A stretch of DNA of 64,000 nt from Vigna angularis (taxonomy: Eukaryota; Streptophyta; Magnoliopsida; Fabales; Fabaceae), in NCBI RefSeq assembly GCF_016808095.1, contig NC_068970.1:45667630-45731629 (forward strand), in the 5' to 3' direction. A program made the translations under genes and the position numbers. Under the pieces are notes generated by a model. It was given only the letters and a program-made list of their open reading frames with translations. It made no database searches and was not told the origin of the DNA. This document shows, piece by piece, positions 34,401 to 46,229 of this stretch (position 1 is the first letter of the stretch; each line of letters starts with the position of its first letter).

Positions 34401-35367
34401 TCAAAGCTCATACAAAGACTGAGGCATCCCTTGTTGAGCCTTGCATGATCTTGGTTCGCCCCGAACTTCAGAAATCCATCACCACCAAAATTGGGGCAAT
34501 TTGCAAAACCCCCATGATATTCTCACTCCCCGGGTTCATGACTTATTCCCTCACAATTCACAGATACATTTGTCCATGCAAATACTTTTAGCATGCTCCA
34601 AACTGGAGCAGCTTCTGGGTATCTACTACTTCACAATGGCCTTTGTAGCCGTTTTAAGGAGTAAGAGGCTCGAGTGGCCCACCCGGTACTCTCCAAATCC
34701 TTCCAATCATCCTCCACATATTTTTCCAACCCCTGATATCAAGCATGTACACACTAGTATCTCGTCAAGAAATGCGTAGCACACAAGCTTCATTTTGCAC
34801 AGTTGACTTTAGGATTGGACATCCATTGAAGGAAATTGGAAGTCTAGATCGTCATAAATTTGATGATTTCAAAGAAAGCAAATTGACTCAAAAAAAAAAA
34901 ATGTCATAGTTTCATAATCTTCCAATACATCATGTACGTATTTTCATCAACTTTGAATTTGCCTCCATGTATTCATCAAATTTTCTTCTTCAAAAAGACA
35001 AAAAAATGCATCAAAGTTTTCCTCTCTAATTTCAAAAATTTCACCAAATTTTTCTTCCTTCAAAAAGAAAAAAATGCATCAAAGTTTTCCCTTCCATGTA
35101 TATTACATCATTTTTTCTTCCTTCAAAAAGACAAAAAAAATCAACATTCATCAAAGTTTTCTTCTCTAAATTTCAAAATTTTCATCAACCAAGTTTCTCT
35201 TGCATATCAAGATTCCATACTTGTACAAAAATGCAACACCTTGTTTCTTAATTTCAAAATTTTCCAAAAAAAAAAAATCAATCAAAATCAAAAAAATTTT
35301 CAACATCTCAAAATTTCAACCAATTCCAATTGTCAATTTCAAAGCAATCAAACATTTTTCTCTCTGC

Positions 35368-36330
35368 CATTTTATCTCGGCCATCTGCAAGATAATGGTC
35401 GAAACCTTTTGTTCTGTTTTTTTATCTCGGCCATCTGCTAGATAATGGTCGAGCGCACTTTTCAATTTTGTTTTATCTCGGCCATCTGCAAGATAATGGT
35501 CGAAAGCACCTTTTCAATTTTGTTTTATCTCGACCATCTGCAAGATAATGGTCGAAAGCACCTTTTGTTCTGTTTTTTATCTCGGCCATCTGCTAGATAA
35601 TGGTCGAGCGCACGTTTCAATTTTGTTTATCTCGGCCATCTGCAAGATAATGGTCGAAAACACCTTTTCATTTTTGTTTTATCTCGACCATCTGCAAGAT
35701 AATGGTCGAAAGCACCTTTTGAGTTTTGTTTTATCTCGGCCATCTGCAAGATAATGGTCGAGCGCACTTTTCTTTTGTTTTACCTCGGCCATCTGCTAGA
35801 TAATGGTCGATCGCACTTTGTTCAATTCCATTTTATCTCGACCATCTGCAAGATAATGGTCGAAAGCACCTTTTGAGTTTTGTTTTATCTCGGCCATCTG
35901 CAAGATAATGGTCGAGCGCACTTTTCAGTTTTGTTTTACCTCGGCCATCTGCTAGATAATGGTCGATCGCACTTTGTTCAATTCCATTTTATCTCGGCCA
36001 TCTGCTAGATAATGGTCGAAAGCACCTTTTGAGTTTTGTTTTATCTCGGCCATCTGCAAGATAATGGTCGAGCGCACTTTTCAGTTTTGTTTTATCTCGG
36101 CCATCTGCTAGATAATGGTCGAAAGCATCTTTTGAGTTTTGTTTTATCTCGGCCATCTGCAAGATAATGGTCGAGCGCACTTTTTCAGTTCCATTTTATC
36201 CCGGCCATCTGCAAGATAATGGTCGAAAGCAGTTTTCAGTTTTATTTTGTCTCGACCCTCTGCATGGCAATGGTCAGGTACAGAGTTTAATTTTTTTTCA
36301 AACGACCCTCTGCATGACAATGGTCGAACC
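35368..36330 (+). repeat. Tandem array of about 52 bp, about 19 copies, each with an inverted repeat
   Basis: Each unit contains TCGRCCAT, a 10-base CTGCWAGATA spacer, then ATGGTCGA, followed by a variable AAGCACCTTTTG...TTTTATC segment. The arms form an 8-bp stem. Two diverged units at the end carry CTGCATGRCA. Tandem repeats in this 3' position are a known feature of Ogre elements and a source of plant satellites. Confidence 0.9.
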
Positions 36331-36479
36331 CAATCAAATTCAAATTTCTCATTCATTTAATCTTGTTCATTTTATTTGAAAAAAAAACAAAAAAAAAAAC
36401 AACAAACAAATTTTTTTTTTAATTAATTCAAAAAAATTTTCCTGTTTGTTCCTGTTTCTTTGTCATTGAAAATTCTCTG

Positions 36480-36640
36480 TTTTTCCTTGTGTATTTTGAA
36501 ATCCGAACGAAATTAATATTTCTATCTTTACTTATCTTTTACTCTGATAATATGAAAACTTTGTTTATCATATGATCTAGTAAAATCTAAGTAAAGAGGG
36601 GCAACACTCAATTTCGTCCGGGTTGATTAATAAATTTACT
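36480..36640 (+). repeat. Tandem duplicate of the polypurine tract and LTR start
   Basis: The sequence from about 36498 (TGAAATCC, TTACTTATCTTTTACTCTGA, ..., AGAGGGGC) is repeated 276 bp downstream at about 36774-36880. Directly after the upstream tract, CAACACTCAATTTCGTCCGG and about 12 further bases reproduce the LTR start without its first TGT. Confidence 0.85.
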
Positions 36641-36867
36641 TTTATAAAAAAAAAAAAATATTTCCTCGTTCACTGCATCTGTAGCATTGGTGGACCTTCC
36701 ACGAGGTTGTCGCACTTCATTTCTCTCAGCTTTGTTTGTTTGTTTTATTCTATGTTTGTTTCTTGTTCATCTTGAAATCCAGACGAAATTGGTATTTCTA
36801 TCTTTACTTATCTTTTACTCTGATAATATGAAAACTTTGTTTATCATATGATCTAGTAAAATCTAAG

Positions 36868-36881
36868 TAAAGAGGGGCAGC
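36868..36881 (+). promoter_or_regulatory. Polypurine tract
   Basis: AAAGAGGGGCAGC directly precedes the 3' LTR (TGTCAACAC at 36882), the position of the plus-strand DNA primer in LTR retrotransposons. Confidence 0.85.
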
Positions 36882-37039
36882 TGTCAACACTCAATTTCGT
36901 CCGGGTTGATTAAATAAAATTTATTTTCACCAACAAAGGAAATAAATATCAAAAATACAAAAAAAGGGTATATAATAACAAAAATTAAAAAAATAAAATA
37001 AAATAGCAAAAAAAATAAATAATAAAAAAGGGGGGTATC

Positions 37040-37585
37040 AAACGTTCGTCCAAATAGTGAGCGTACGTCCTTCCTCACTGTTGCTGAAAGCGTTCGTCCT
37101 TCCCCACTGTTGCTGAGGCCGTTCGTCCAAATTGTTCAACCGTTCGTCCAAACTGTTCAAGCGTTCGTCCTTCCCCACTGTTGCTGAGGCCGTTCGTCCA
37201 AATTGTTCAACCGTTCGTCCAAACTGTTCAACCGTTCGTCCTTCCCCACTGTTCAACCGTTCGTCCTTCACCATTGTTCAACCGTTCGTCCAAATTGTTC
37301 AACCGTTCGTCCTTCCAAATTGTTCAACCGTTCGTCCAAACTGTTCAACCGTTCGTCCTTCCCCACTGTTCAACCGTTCGTCCTTCACCATTGTTCAACC
37401 GTTCGTCCAAACTGTTCAACCGTTCGTCCTTCCTCACTGTTCAACCGTTCGTCCTTCACCATTGTTCAACCGTTCGTCCTTCCCCACTGTTCAACCGTTC
37501 GTCCTTCCTCACTGTTCAATCGTTCGTCCTTCACCATTGTTCAACCGTTCGTCCAAGCTGTTCAACCGTTTGTCCTCATCATCAA
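37040..37585 (+). repeat. Expanded CGTTCGTCC array in the 3' LTR
   Basis: Same units as at 20452-20830, with about eight more CGTTCGTCC units. Confidence 0.9.
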
Positions 37586-39782
37586 GCGTTCGGTCATGTT
37601 TGTTAACGTTCGGTTTTGATGCGTTTTGTGTTAGTGAGCGTTCAGTTTTATTGTTTTTCGAGCGTTCGGTTTTTGTTTGTTTAATGAGCGTTCGGTCATC
37701 ACTTGAACGCTCGATTTCTCTTTTGAACGTTCGGTCTCCAGCGTTCGTATTTCTTGCGTTCGGTTTTGAACGCTATTCTACCACTCGTCCTCGCTATCCT
37801 GGCGCTCGTCCTAATCCTTCTGCCATTCGTCCAAATCGTCCTTAGTCTTCCGCGGCCGCTCGTCCTGATCTCCCGTGGCTCTAGGGCACCATCAACCTCC
37901 CATTACGATGAGTGCTCCACTCACCATTTCACAATCTCAGACCAACCCACTTCATTATCATTGTCTACCTCTGACCTCACCACCTCCAGCACCGGACCTG
38001 CAAACAACCAAACCCGTGAACCACCACATCACCACCATTCAACCCAATCTCACCGTCCTCATCATCTCCTTCTACGTTCAACCTCCCTACCACCACGACA
38101 CACATTTTCTTCCTCTCCTCCAACCACGGCAGCTACCATCACCAGCCAACGCTTCACGTCCAACTCCAGAAGTAGCGTCCAACAACCGTCCAGCACACAC
38201 GGACAGCAGCTCCAGTTTCAATCAACTCATCTACACCAATTTCGGTTCACCATCCAGCATGCACAGAAGAGGAAGCAACCACACGCACAGGGTGTCCACC
38301 GTATGAAGAAGAAGACAAGATTGAGGGGCCCTCACCCTGTTTTCTCACGGCCAAAAAACTGTAGCTCAGCATGCAAAAGAAAAGAGGGTCACGGGAAGAT
38401 TTCTGAGTAGATTGGGAGGCTCACGGGTTCTGAGATTTGGCTATGAAAGAAGGCAAGCAGCAGAGGGAAAAGGGGGGGGAGACACCTGTGATGAAGACAT
38501 CCCTTCCATCTTCACCTTACCTCACGGCTCCCAACCTACCATCCATATTCCCCACTGTCACAGCCACCATAAGCAATTCCTCATTCTCATCATCCGATCT
38601 TGACCTCTCTGTTCAACCCTCTCTGATCACCTTCATCCTTACACACAGCCCATATCATCACCATCACCATCAACACCAACACCCCCCACGGCCAACACCT
38701 TTCTTCCTCCATTTTCATCACCTCCAAACAATCCATTTTTCACCTTTACTCATCATTTTCTCGTAATCGAATCAACTCATTACACACAACAACACAGGCT
38801 TATTGTTTCCAATCCAATAGACAAAATGTGAAACAAGTGAATCACTACTGAATCAATCAATAAAGGATAAAAAAAAGTGAAAAGAGGGAGAGTGATGCTG
38901 GCGGCACCAATCAGGAAACAAAGTCCGGCAAGGACAACGGTGGCCAGTTTTTGTCGCGGTGGCTGGTCTGGTTTGGAGGCGGCAGTCTGCACGTGCTGAG
39001 ACGACGACTGTGGCTTGCGGCCTGAGTGCCGTTGTCGGCGGAGTCGTGGACCGGATAGAAGACTCCCCGTAAGGGTCGTTTCGTCGTGGCGACTGGATCG
39101 GGGCTCGGCAGTGGCAGCAGTGGCCAGATCTAACAGTGACCCGTGACAGTCTCGGAGGCGGCGGCAGCCAGTATCAGTCCAGTGCAAATCTCCCGCGCGA
39201 GAAGAAAAGAAAGGGAGCTTGGAGCGGCGGCCGGCGGTGGTCTCGTCAAGGGGCATCGGAAGTGGCGAAAACGCTGGTTGGAGCGGCGGCCGGCGAGCTG
39301 CTGGGAGAAGAAAGAGGCCCTGGATCTCTCTTAGATCTGGCGCGGAGAAGAACGGGAAGATTTTGAGACCCCTCCAAACCCTAAAAAAAAATAATAATAA
39401 AAGAGAAGGAACTTTATCTACACCCACGGTTTCATGTTTCACACCCCGTTTTCGTTTGGACTTAAAGCCCATTATGTGCAAACAAAATAAAAACAACCCT
39501 GGCAGCATTGACCCAAACAAAGGAGCATCAATTTCACACGTCACTCCTGGTTTTATCTCTACATCCCTGTCTTGTTTCTCTTGTTTTATTTTTAGGCTTT
39601 TGTATCTTTATTTTTATTATTTGTTTGGTTATTAAGTTTTTTTTTTACTGATGTAACCCCTTGTAAGATACCCCACACCCCTTTGTTTTAGTGAATTTGT
39701 TCATTTCGTTTTATTTCAAAAAAGGAAAAAAAATGATAAATAATAAAAAATATATAAAACATTAAAAAAACATTTAATGTAA

Positions 39783-40213
39783 TAAATCTCGGTATGAGTA
39801 CTCGTGCGATCGTACGCATCAGCCTAGTACTTATTGCCCAAATATAAAATAAATAAAAAGCCGTGTGAGTGCTCGTGCGATCGTACGCATCAGCCTAGTA
39901 CTCATTACGCAAAACAAAAGAAATAAAAAGCCGTGTGAGTGCTCGTGCGATCGTACGCATCAGCCTAGTACTCATTACGCAAAACAATAAAAGGAAAAAA
40001 AAAGCCGTGTGAGTGCTCGTGCGATCGTACGCATCAGCCTAGTACTCATTACGCAAAAAATATGTTTCAAAGGTTTAGGCACATGTGTGATCGCACGCAT
40101 CGTCCTTGTGCTAAAAACCTTTTCTCTTTTCTAAAATTAAAAATCCAAAAAAATATGTTTTAAAGGTTTAGGCACATGTGTGATCGCACGCATCGTCCTT
40201 GTGCTAAAAACCT
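39783..40213 (+). repeat. Hairpin-forming tandem repeats in the 3' LTR
   Basis: Copy of the 23028-23458 array, with the same four plus two units. Confidence 0.85.
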
Positions 40214-40839
40214 CTTCATTCTCCTAAATAAAAAATACCAAAAAATATAAAAATCTTCAAAACCTAAAAACATCTACTTTTCAAACAACAAACAATATCG
40301 CCTAGCAGAACTACGTGATCCTTGATTCTCCATCAAAAGTGGAGATACGTAGGAGCAAGGCCAGTCCTTGTCAAGCTCACTCTCCCAAAAATCCAAATCA
40401 TTTTCCAAACAATTTTCCAAACAAATTTTCGAACAAGTTTCTCAAACAGTTTTCAAAAGAACTACGTAACCCTGATTTCTCACATGAGAATACGTAGGAG
40501 CAAGGTCAATCCTTGTCGGGCCCAAAAAAAACTAAAAAATATTGTTTGTTTCTTTAGAGTTTTATTTTAAGGGGAAGTTAAATACTTTGAAAACCACATC
40601 CACATTCGCACATTTAGTTAAAGGTACTGCCTTAGGGCAGGCGTTGTAGGGTGCTAATACCTTCCCTACACGTAACCGACTCCCGAACCAAGAATCTGGT
40701 TTAATTTGACCATGCCTTATCATTTTATGGTTTTTCCGTAGTTTTCCAGAATAAACTATGGTGGCGACTCCAAAATCTCTTTTTCAATATTTTATTCTTT
40801 TATTTGGATCGTCGTCCCGTCGCGATTCCGGTTGCGACA

Positions 40840-40844
40840 CTACC
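40840..40844. other. Right target-site duplication CTACC
   Basis: Matches 20288-20292 exactly. Confidence 0.9.
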
Positions 40845-41504
40845 TATAATCCAAGTTACTAAAATTATGGGTAACTTTATTGTAGTTGGGTATGGAAATT
40901 AATGTGAGGATAGGAGAGCCAAGAAAAAAAAAAGGGTTTATCATACTTCATTTTTCATTTTCCACAAAATAACACGTCTATGTTTTTTATAAGATTTTTT
41001 AGAATCATATAATTATTAAATGAATAAATTATAATGTTTATGTTATTACATTTAAAAAATAATTTTTTTATTTTACTAAATTACAATTCTTTTATATTTT
41101 AGGAAATAATATTTAATAATTAATTTTAATTTTTTTTTATAATCATTTTTACAATTAAACATAAAATTAATAATTATTATTTTATATTACTTTAATAACT
41201 AAGATTATTTTAATAATCTTTAATTTTTATCAATTAAACAGTTTTATTTTATATCTCACATCTTTTAAAGCTGAATTAATTCTTTCTCTCCCCCAATCTT
41301 TCCAATCCGGTGTAAACAAAGCAATAGAAAAAAGAAAGGGAAAGAGAGATTCTGAAATGACTTTCTAAGAACTGTATGAATGTAAGCATACGAAGTTGCC
41401 CCGAATTTCTCTTCCCACAGTCTTCCTTTCTGTCCTATATACCTGTGTACTCCGACTGGAAGAGAGGAAAACCAAAACCCAAATTCCACTTCCCTCTATG
41501 CAAC
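40845..41504 (+). promoter_or_regulatory. Upstream region and leader of gene 2
   Basis: 40845-41250 is AT-rich and partly resembles the right side of the Harbinger-like elements. 41280-41504 is CT-richer and suits a 5' leader; the frame is open from an ATG at 41376, but the ATG at 41505 fits the paralogs better. The LTR element inserted about 0.7 kb before the start codon. Confidence 0.4.
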
Positions 41505-41963
41505 ATGGCATATGGAAGCAACGGCAAGCGTGGCTCAACGAACAGCAATAACTCTACCCAAATCGACAACCAGAGAGGTAATAACCATCACATCGTGAGT
41601 GTCTCCACCCCTTCTGTTACCACCACCACCTCCTTTTCCCTCCCTAACAATCCACACCCCACTCCAAATCACATCCCCCAATTCTCTGCAACAGCTCAGT
41701 CCTTCAACAACTCCGAAGATGGGTCACAAGATTTTAGCCGGGCCAAGATCAAGAGCCCTGTAACTGGAAATTCCTTCAACAACCTCGGATCAGGCTCCCA
41801 AACTTTCAGAGATGCAGAGATTCGTTGTGCCAAGGAATCTAGCAAACAGAGTAGATCTATTTTCTCCTTGAAACAAGACCGTGTGCCCCACGGCGGAACT
41901 CTCCACTCCTTCAATAATAACGGTAAGGGATCCCAGTGTTTCGACGGTTTCAAGCTCAACTGA
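41505..41963 (+). CDS. Gene 2: small repeat-motif protein, same family as genes 1, 3 and 4
   Basis: A 152-codon single exon starting MAYGSNGKRGSTNSNNSTQ. I do not know the function. The first half is Ser/Thr/Asn/Pro-rich and probably disordered. Three motif units follow: SFNNSEDGSQDFSRAKI (about residue 65), SFNNLGSGSQTFRDAEI (about 87) and, after a basic linker, SFNNNGKGSQCFDGFKL (about 134 to the end). They match the consensus S-F-x-N-x-G-x-G-x-Q-x-F-x-x-x-x-[IL] of genes 3 and 4 and, more loosely, the units in gene 1. No signal peptide or membrane segment is visible. An in-frame ATG at 41376 would add 43 residues (MNVSIRSCPEF...), but the paralogs begin with a short hydrophilic head, so 41505 is preferred. 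Confidence 0.7.
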   Translation: MAYGSNGKRGSTNSNNSTQIDNQRGNNHHIVSVSTPSVTTTTSFSLPNNPHPTPNHIPQFSATAQSFNNSEDGSQDFSRAKIKSPVTGNSFNNLGSGSQTFRDAEIRCAKESSKQSRSIFSLKQDRVPHGGTLHSFNNNGKGSQCFDGFKLN

Positions 41964-42930
41964 CCACTTGTGAGTTTCCAATGTATCCATTTAAAGTTTC
42001 AGACTTTTAATTCAAAACTTCTATTGCAGCAGTCGGAAAAGATAGACTCCGATACTAATTTTATTTGCATATTGGTTAAAGATAGAACCAGTAAAAGGGA
42101 TAACTTTTAGATTTTATGCTTATGTTATTTGCATATTGGTGAAGAAGAGATGGAACGCATAAGAGAGATAGCCTGTTTGATTTTATGCTTAAATTTTATT
42201 GTAGGTTTTTACCTAACATTTATGATAACATTTATGAGAAAGAAAAAGGTCTTTTGTATCATTTTACTACCATTTAATTGTTTTTATAGAGATAAAATAG
42301 TCTTAACGAAAATTAATTTTTATAATTTTTATAAAGAGTGTGTAATAATAATGAGAGAAACTCTCAAATGGTACTACAGGATGTGGTGTTAAAATACCGG
42401 TACTATGAGATACTTATGCAACACATTGAACGGTTTTATTTTTATTATCTCTTTTTTAATATTTATAATTTATATTCATTTTATTTTAATTATATTATAT
42501 TTTAATTTTATAATAAATTTAAATATTTTTAATTTAGTTTGCATTATATATAATTAAAAAATTTATATTATTTGTTATTTTATTTGATTGTTAACAACTT
42601 AAATGATTAACAATTAAAAACATTTAATATTTATAATTAGATTTAATAAAAATTTAATTAAAAATATCAATTTATAAGAAAAATAAAAGACACTAAATCT
42701 ATAAATATTAAATTTTAATTGATGAAATAAAGTACCTCTGTCACCACATTTGGATAAGGATCTCGATATGTTATAATAACGAAACATTTTTTGACAACGG
42801 ACAAGTGTCAAAATGCTATTGGATCATTTAAAATAATATTTTTTTTGAAAAAGTTGTCGTGCAAGACGGTTGAGAATTGGTTTCCGAAAATACTCCTCCC
42901 ACTTTATATCTTTTCATTCTCATTATCCTT
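41964..42930. other. 3' flank of gene 2 and AT-rich intergenic DNA
   Basis: No further gene is evident. Confidence 0.5.
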
Positions 42931-43345
42931 TTAGGTCATACAATCCCTTGTAATCAATTACAGTGATCTTGTAAACAATTACACATATAAAAATTTGGTT
43001 TTGTACAAAAATTTGTACTACAGTACCTAGCTATGAGAATGTCACTCCCCAAAGACAATTTAAGTATTTTTTTTTTCATATTTCTTCAATGGATGAGACT
43101 TCTTTTTAGTGTTTATGTGTGAGTAGGGTTTGAAAACTGAGGTTTGGGCAGTCCATATTGGAGGAAAGACTCAATGTTGGTGTGATGACCAAGTTAGGTG
43201 AAGTCCTCAAACAAGTGTAGGTCATACAGTTCCTTGTAATCGATTGCAATGGCCCTGTAAATGATTATACGTACACAAATTTGGTTTTATTCAAAGAATT
43301 GTACTGCAATACCCAACTTTGAGAACGTCACTACCCAAAGACAAT
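42930..43345. repeat. Two diverged copies of a TGTAATCGATTACA-containing unit
   Basis: Copy one (42935-43065) and copy two (43200-43345) share GTCATACA, CTTGTAATCRATTRCA, a second palindrome-like TGTAAAYRATTA, TTTGGTTTT and a CCCAAAGACAATTT end. The Ogre-like leader at 25147-25225 carries the same palindrome pair and a TTGTACAAAAA segment. Confidence 0.6.
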
Positions 43346-43384
43346 TTGAGTGAGATAACATGTAACTTTGATCTTTGCTGACTA

Positions 43385-43690
43385 TTTTAATCATAACTTT
43401 TCTCATAGACCTCCAAATGATGTGATTCTTTTTTATTGGAAAATAGACTCAACTCTTTACAATGACTACTAATTTGTGATTTTTGGACATCTGAGTGCAG
43501 TTAATTCCTTAAAGTTAACGTTTTATACATTCATGCCACCTTTGACCTTGTTTTTATCATAATTTTCTTCATCGAACTCCAAATGAGTTGATTCTTGTTT
43601 TGTTGGAATGTACTCAAAAATATTTCAAATGACTACTAACTCATAATTTTTAGACCACTTTAGTAGATGCAGTTAATTTCCCAAAAATAA
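43385..43690. repeat. Diverged tandem duplication of about 170-180 bp
   Basis: ATCATAACTTTTCTCATAGA...CAAATGA...GATTCTT recurs as ATCATAATTTTCTTCATCGA...CAAATGA...GATTCTT, and both are followed by ATGACTACTAA and GCAGTTAATT. Confidence 0.6.
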
Positions 43691-43699
43691 TGTTTTTCT

Positions 43700-46225
43700 A
43701 AGCTTTCCAAATGAGTTTCCTTTCAACGTTTTCTTATATGCTTGATTGATTTAAGTATTTCCACCACTTGTTGTGGAAGACTTATGTATTAAGCATAAGA
43801 AATTGGTAAAATCTTAAGTTAAACATTGATAAAGAAAACTTTGAAAACTCATAAAGCAATTGAGTCTTAAAAACCTTACAATATTTATGAAGCAATATAG
43901 TAATCATAATGTTCCTAATCAAAGTAAATAACATTATACTATCAAATCTAACTACGAGGTTGTTCATCAAAGTGACTGCATAAGTAATTCAGTTGTCCCT
44001 CAATATTTCCAACTCGAGTGAAAAATTTCTTTCGATAGAGAGGAAGACCCTTGGGAGTGAAAGTAATGCTCCAGACAAAGTAAAAATGGTGGAGAGAGAT
44101 GAAGAGTAAAATGCACCAACCCGAAAACAGGGATACACGATGACGAAATTTCTTTCGATGGACAAAAAGACATGCGAGAGTGAAAGCAATGTTACACAGA
44201 AAGTGAAAATGGTGGAGGGAGACAAAGAAGACAGAAATGAAAATGATGAAAAGAAAGAAAGTCTCAAACGAAACCGCAAAATGAAGAGGAGAATTTCAAA
44301 TGTCTTTCCAAAAATACCCTCACAACAAAATGCACCTTGTTAATAAAATATTACAAACCAACCAATAAGGAAACATCACGTGTCCTTGTCAAAGTTGACA
44401 ACTTTGGTTTGTCAAATAAACGTTTTCAACTATTTTGTTTTGTTATGATGTTCTCACAAGAATTGTTGTATTATAGTGGTATCCGATGTTATGCCACTAC
44501 ATGATTCTTAATACAAGGGATTCTTTATTAAATTATTTTTGTTCATAGTCGTATCCAATGCAATGCCATGATTCTTAACACTAGTGGTTTTTTATTAAAT
44601 GATTTTTGTTCATAGTGGTATCCAATGCTATGCCGCTACAGATCATGATTCTTAATAGAAGTTATTAATTAAGGTTAGGGTTAAATGTGCTATTCTTTGT
44701 CATAAGCTCATGTTAATCATAAAATTCATTAAAAAAATGAAATAACATAATACAAAGTATCAAATCACATTAAACTTGTTATAAGATTACATTAAATTTA
44801 TTATAAAATTTACACGATATTATAGGCAAATTATAATTATTATAAAAAAAAATTAATAAATATATAGAAGTAGAATATTAAATTATTTATATGGTTCTCT
44901 AAATTAAATTAGTTAATTTATTGGTAGAATAATTTGTTTTACAAAAAATATGAGAAACTTTAAATTGTATACAAAAATACAAGCACTATGTCATCCTTTT
45001 CTAAGCTCAAAGGAATCACTTATTGATTAAAGAAACCACGATAGACTAAAGAATAATCATTTTTCAATCAAATCCTTTAAAAGTAATTCTTTCAAGGATG
45101 CTTAAATCATAAATGGACTAATAAACTTACTATAAATAAAATTTGTATTCCTAAAAAAATTGAAAAACTATCGGCGTATTTATTCCAACTTTTTTATAGA
45201 AAACACTAGCACACATGAAGCCAAAACAAGACAATACCTAACTCCACCATTAATATTCACTTTAAGTTAATTAGCATATGGAACTTGCCATATATAAATA
45301 AAATTACTCAATCTTTCCTAGTTTGAATATTGAAAAATTTCAGCACCAAAAGTCAAAGATAATATTACTCATGCTTTTTAGATTTATTTTCTATCATACT
45401 CACAAACTCTTTAATTTGAAAATAGTTAAAGAAAACACAATTGGATCCTAAAATCTACTATAATTTCTCTTCATCCAAATCATCTGATTAACTACAATAA
45501 TAATAGTTACTTTAAGCAAAGGGCTATTTGAAGATTTCATAAATAGAACAACCAAATAAAAAAAATGAAAATCTTGAAAAACTTCCTTCAACCATTCCCA
45601 TAACCATATAACAATAAATTAATGAAAGAACAAGTGGGAGAAAGATTCAATATTATTACTCCACAAATAACACATAAAACATAAAATCACTTTTTTTTTT
45701 AACTTTCAAATCAATAGATAAGTAATACTTTTTTTGTAGCTTTTAAGAAAACATATCAGTATCGTCTAAAATCTAATTAGACATATCTTTCTCCTTATTA
45801 ACCGTTAAAAAGAAATTACATAAGATAACAATAAAAGAAAAAAGTTTCAATGAATATTTATTTAAGCCCAACTAACATCAAAGTATGATTTTACTATGTC
45901 TGAATAAGAAATTCTAGCTAATTTAGTTATACAAACATCATAACATCAACGATTTCTAAAAATTAATATAATCATTCTAATATCGAAAAAATATTATCCA
46001 AAATAAGATTATATAAATATTTGAAACAATATCAAATTAATAAAAATTTAAAGAAAATATAAATTTGTTGCTTAGACTTAATAAATCAAATTATATTAAA
46101 TATGATATTTATTTTTAGATATTTTTATCAAATTTTTTAATATATTTATTTTGTTAAATATTTTTATCTTTTTTAGTTATTCTTGTTTATTTATTTTCTT
46201 AAGTTGTGCTTAATTTCTTTCTTTG
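43700..46225. other. Intergenic with two small tandem arrays
   Basis: 44020-44225 carries two copies about 120 bp apart (AAATTTCTTTCGATRGA...GTGAAAGYAATG...AAAATGGTGGAG). 44465-44665 carries about three copies of a unit with GTGGTATCCRATGYTATGCC and ATGATTCTTAA. The rest is AT-rich with no gene. Confidence 0.5.
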
Positions 46226-46229
46226 GCCT

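Larger units (their letters stand above)
20293..40839 (+). mobile_element. Ogre/Tat-like non-autonomous LTR retrotransposon, 20.5 kb, recently inserted
   Basis: The element is bounded by two long direct repeats (TGTCAACACTC...GGTTGCGACA) and a perfect CTACC duplication. Order: 5' LTR, a primer site matching tRNA-Arg, an untranslated leader, an ORF1 relic (25.3-26.1 kb), a broken gag (26.3-28.3 kb) interrupted by a repeat array, a long 3' region with an antisense WOX-like gene and four tandem arrays, a polypurine tract and the 3' LTR. I found no protease, reverse transcriptase, RNase H or integrase motifs. Very long LTRs, a tRNA-Arg primer, an extra ORF before gag and tandem repeats in the 3' untranslated region are known for the Ogre group of Ty3/gypsy Tat elements. 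The near-identical LTRs imply recent insertion using proteins supplied by a relative. Confidence 0.9.
36882..40839 (+). repeat. 3' LTR of the Ogre-like element
   Basis: 3958 bp, 166 bp longer than the 5' LTR. The excess lies in the CGTTCGTCC array. From the array end onward the offset to the 5' LTR is constant at 16755 bp, with only isolated substitutions (for example near 38048, 38090, 38255 and 38431). Confidence 0.95.

Noticed and set aside
35368..36330. Possible CRISPR or tRNA-like array
   Set aside because: Units are contiguous tandem repeats with no unique spacers, and no tRNA cloverleaf could be drawn.
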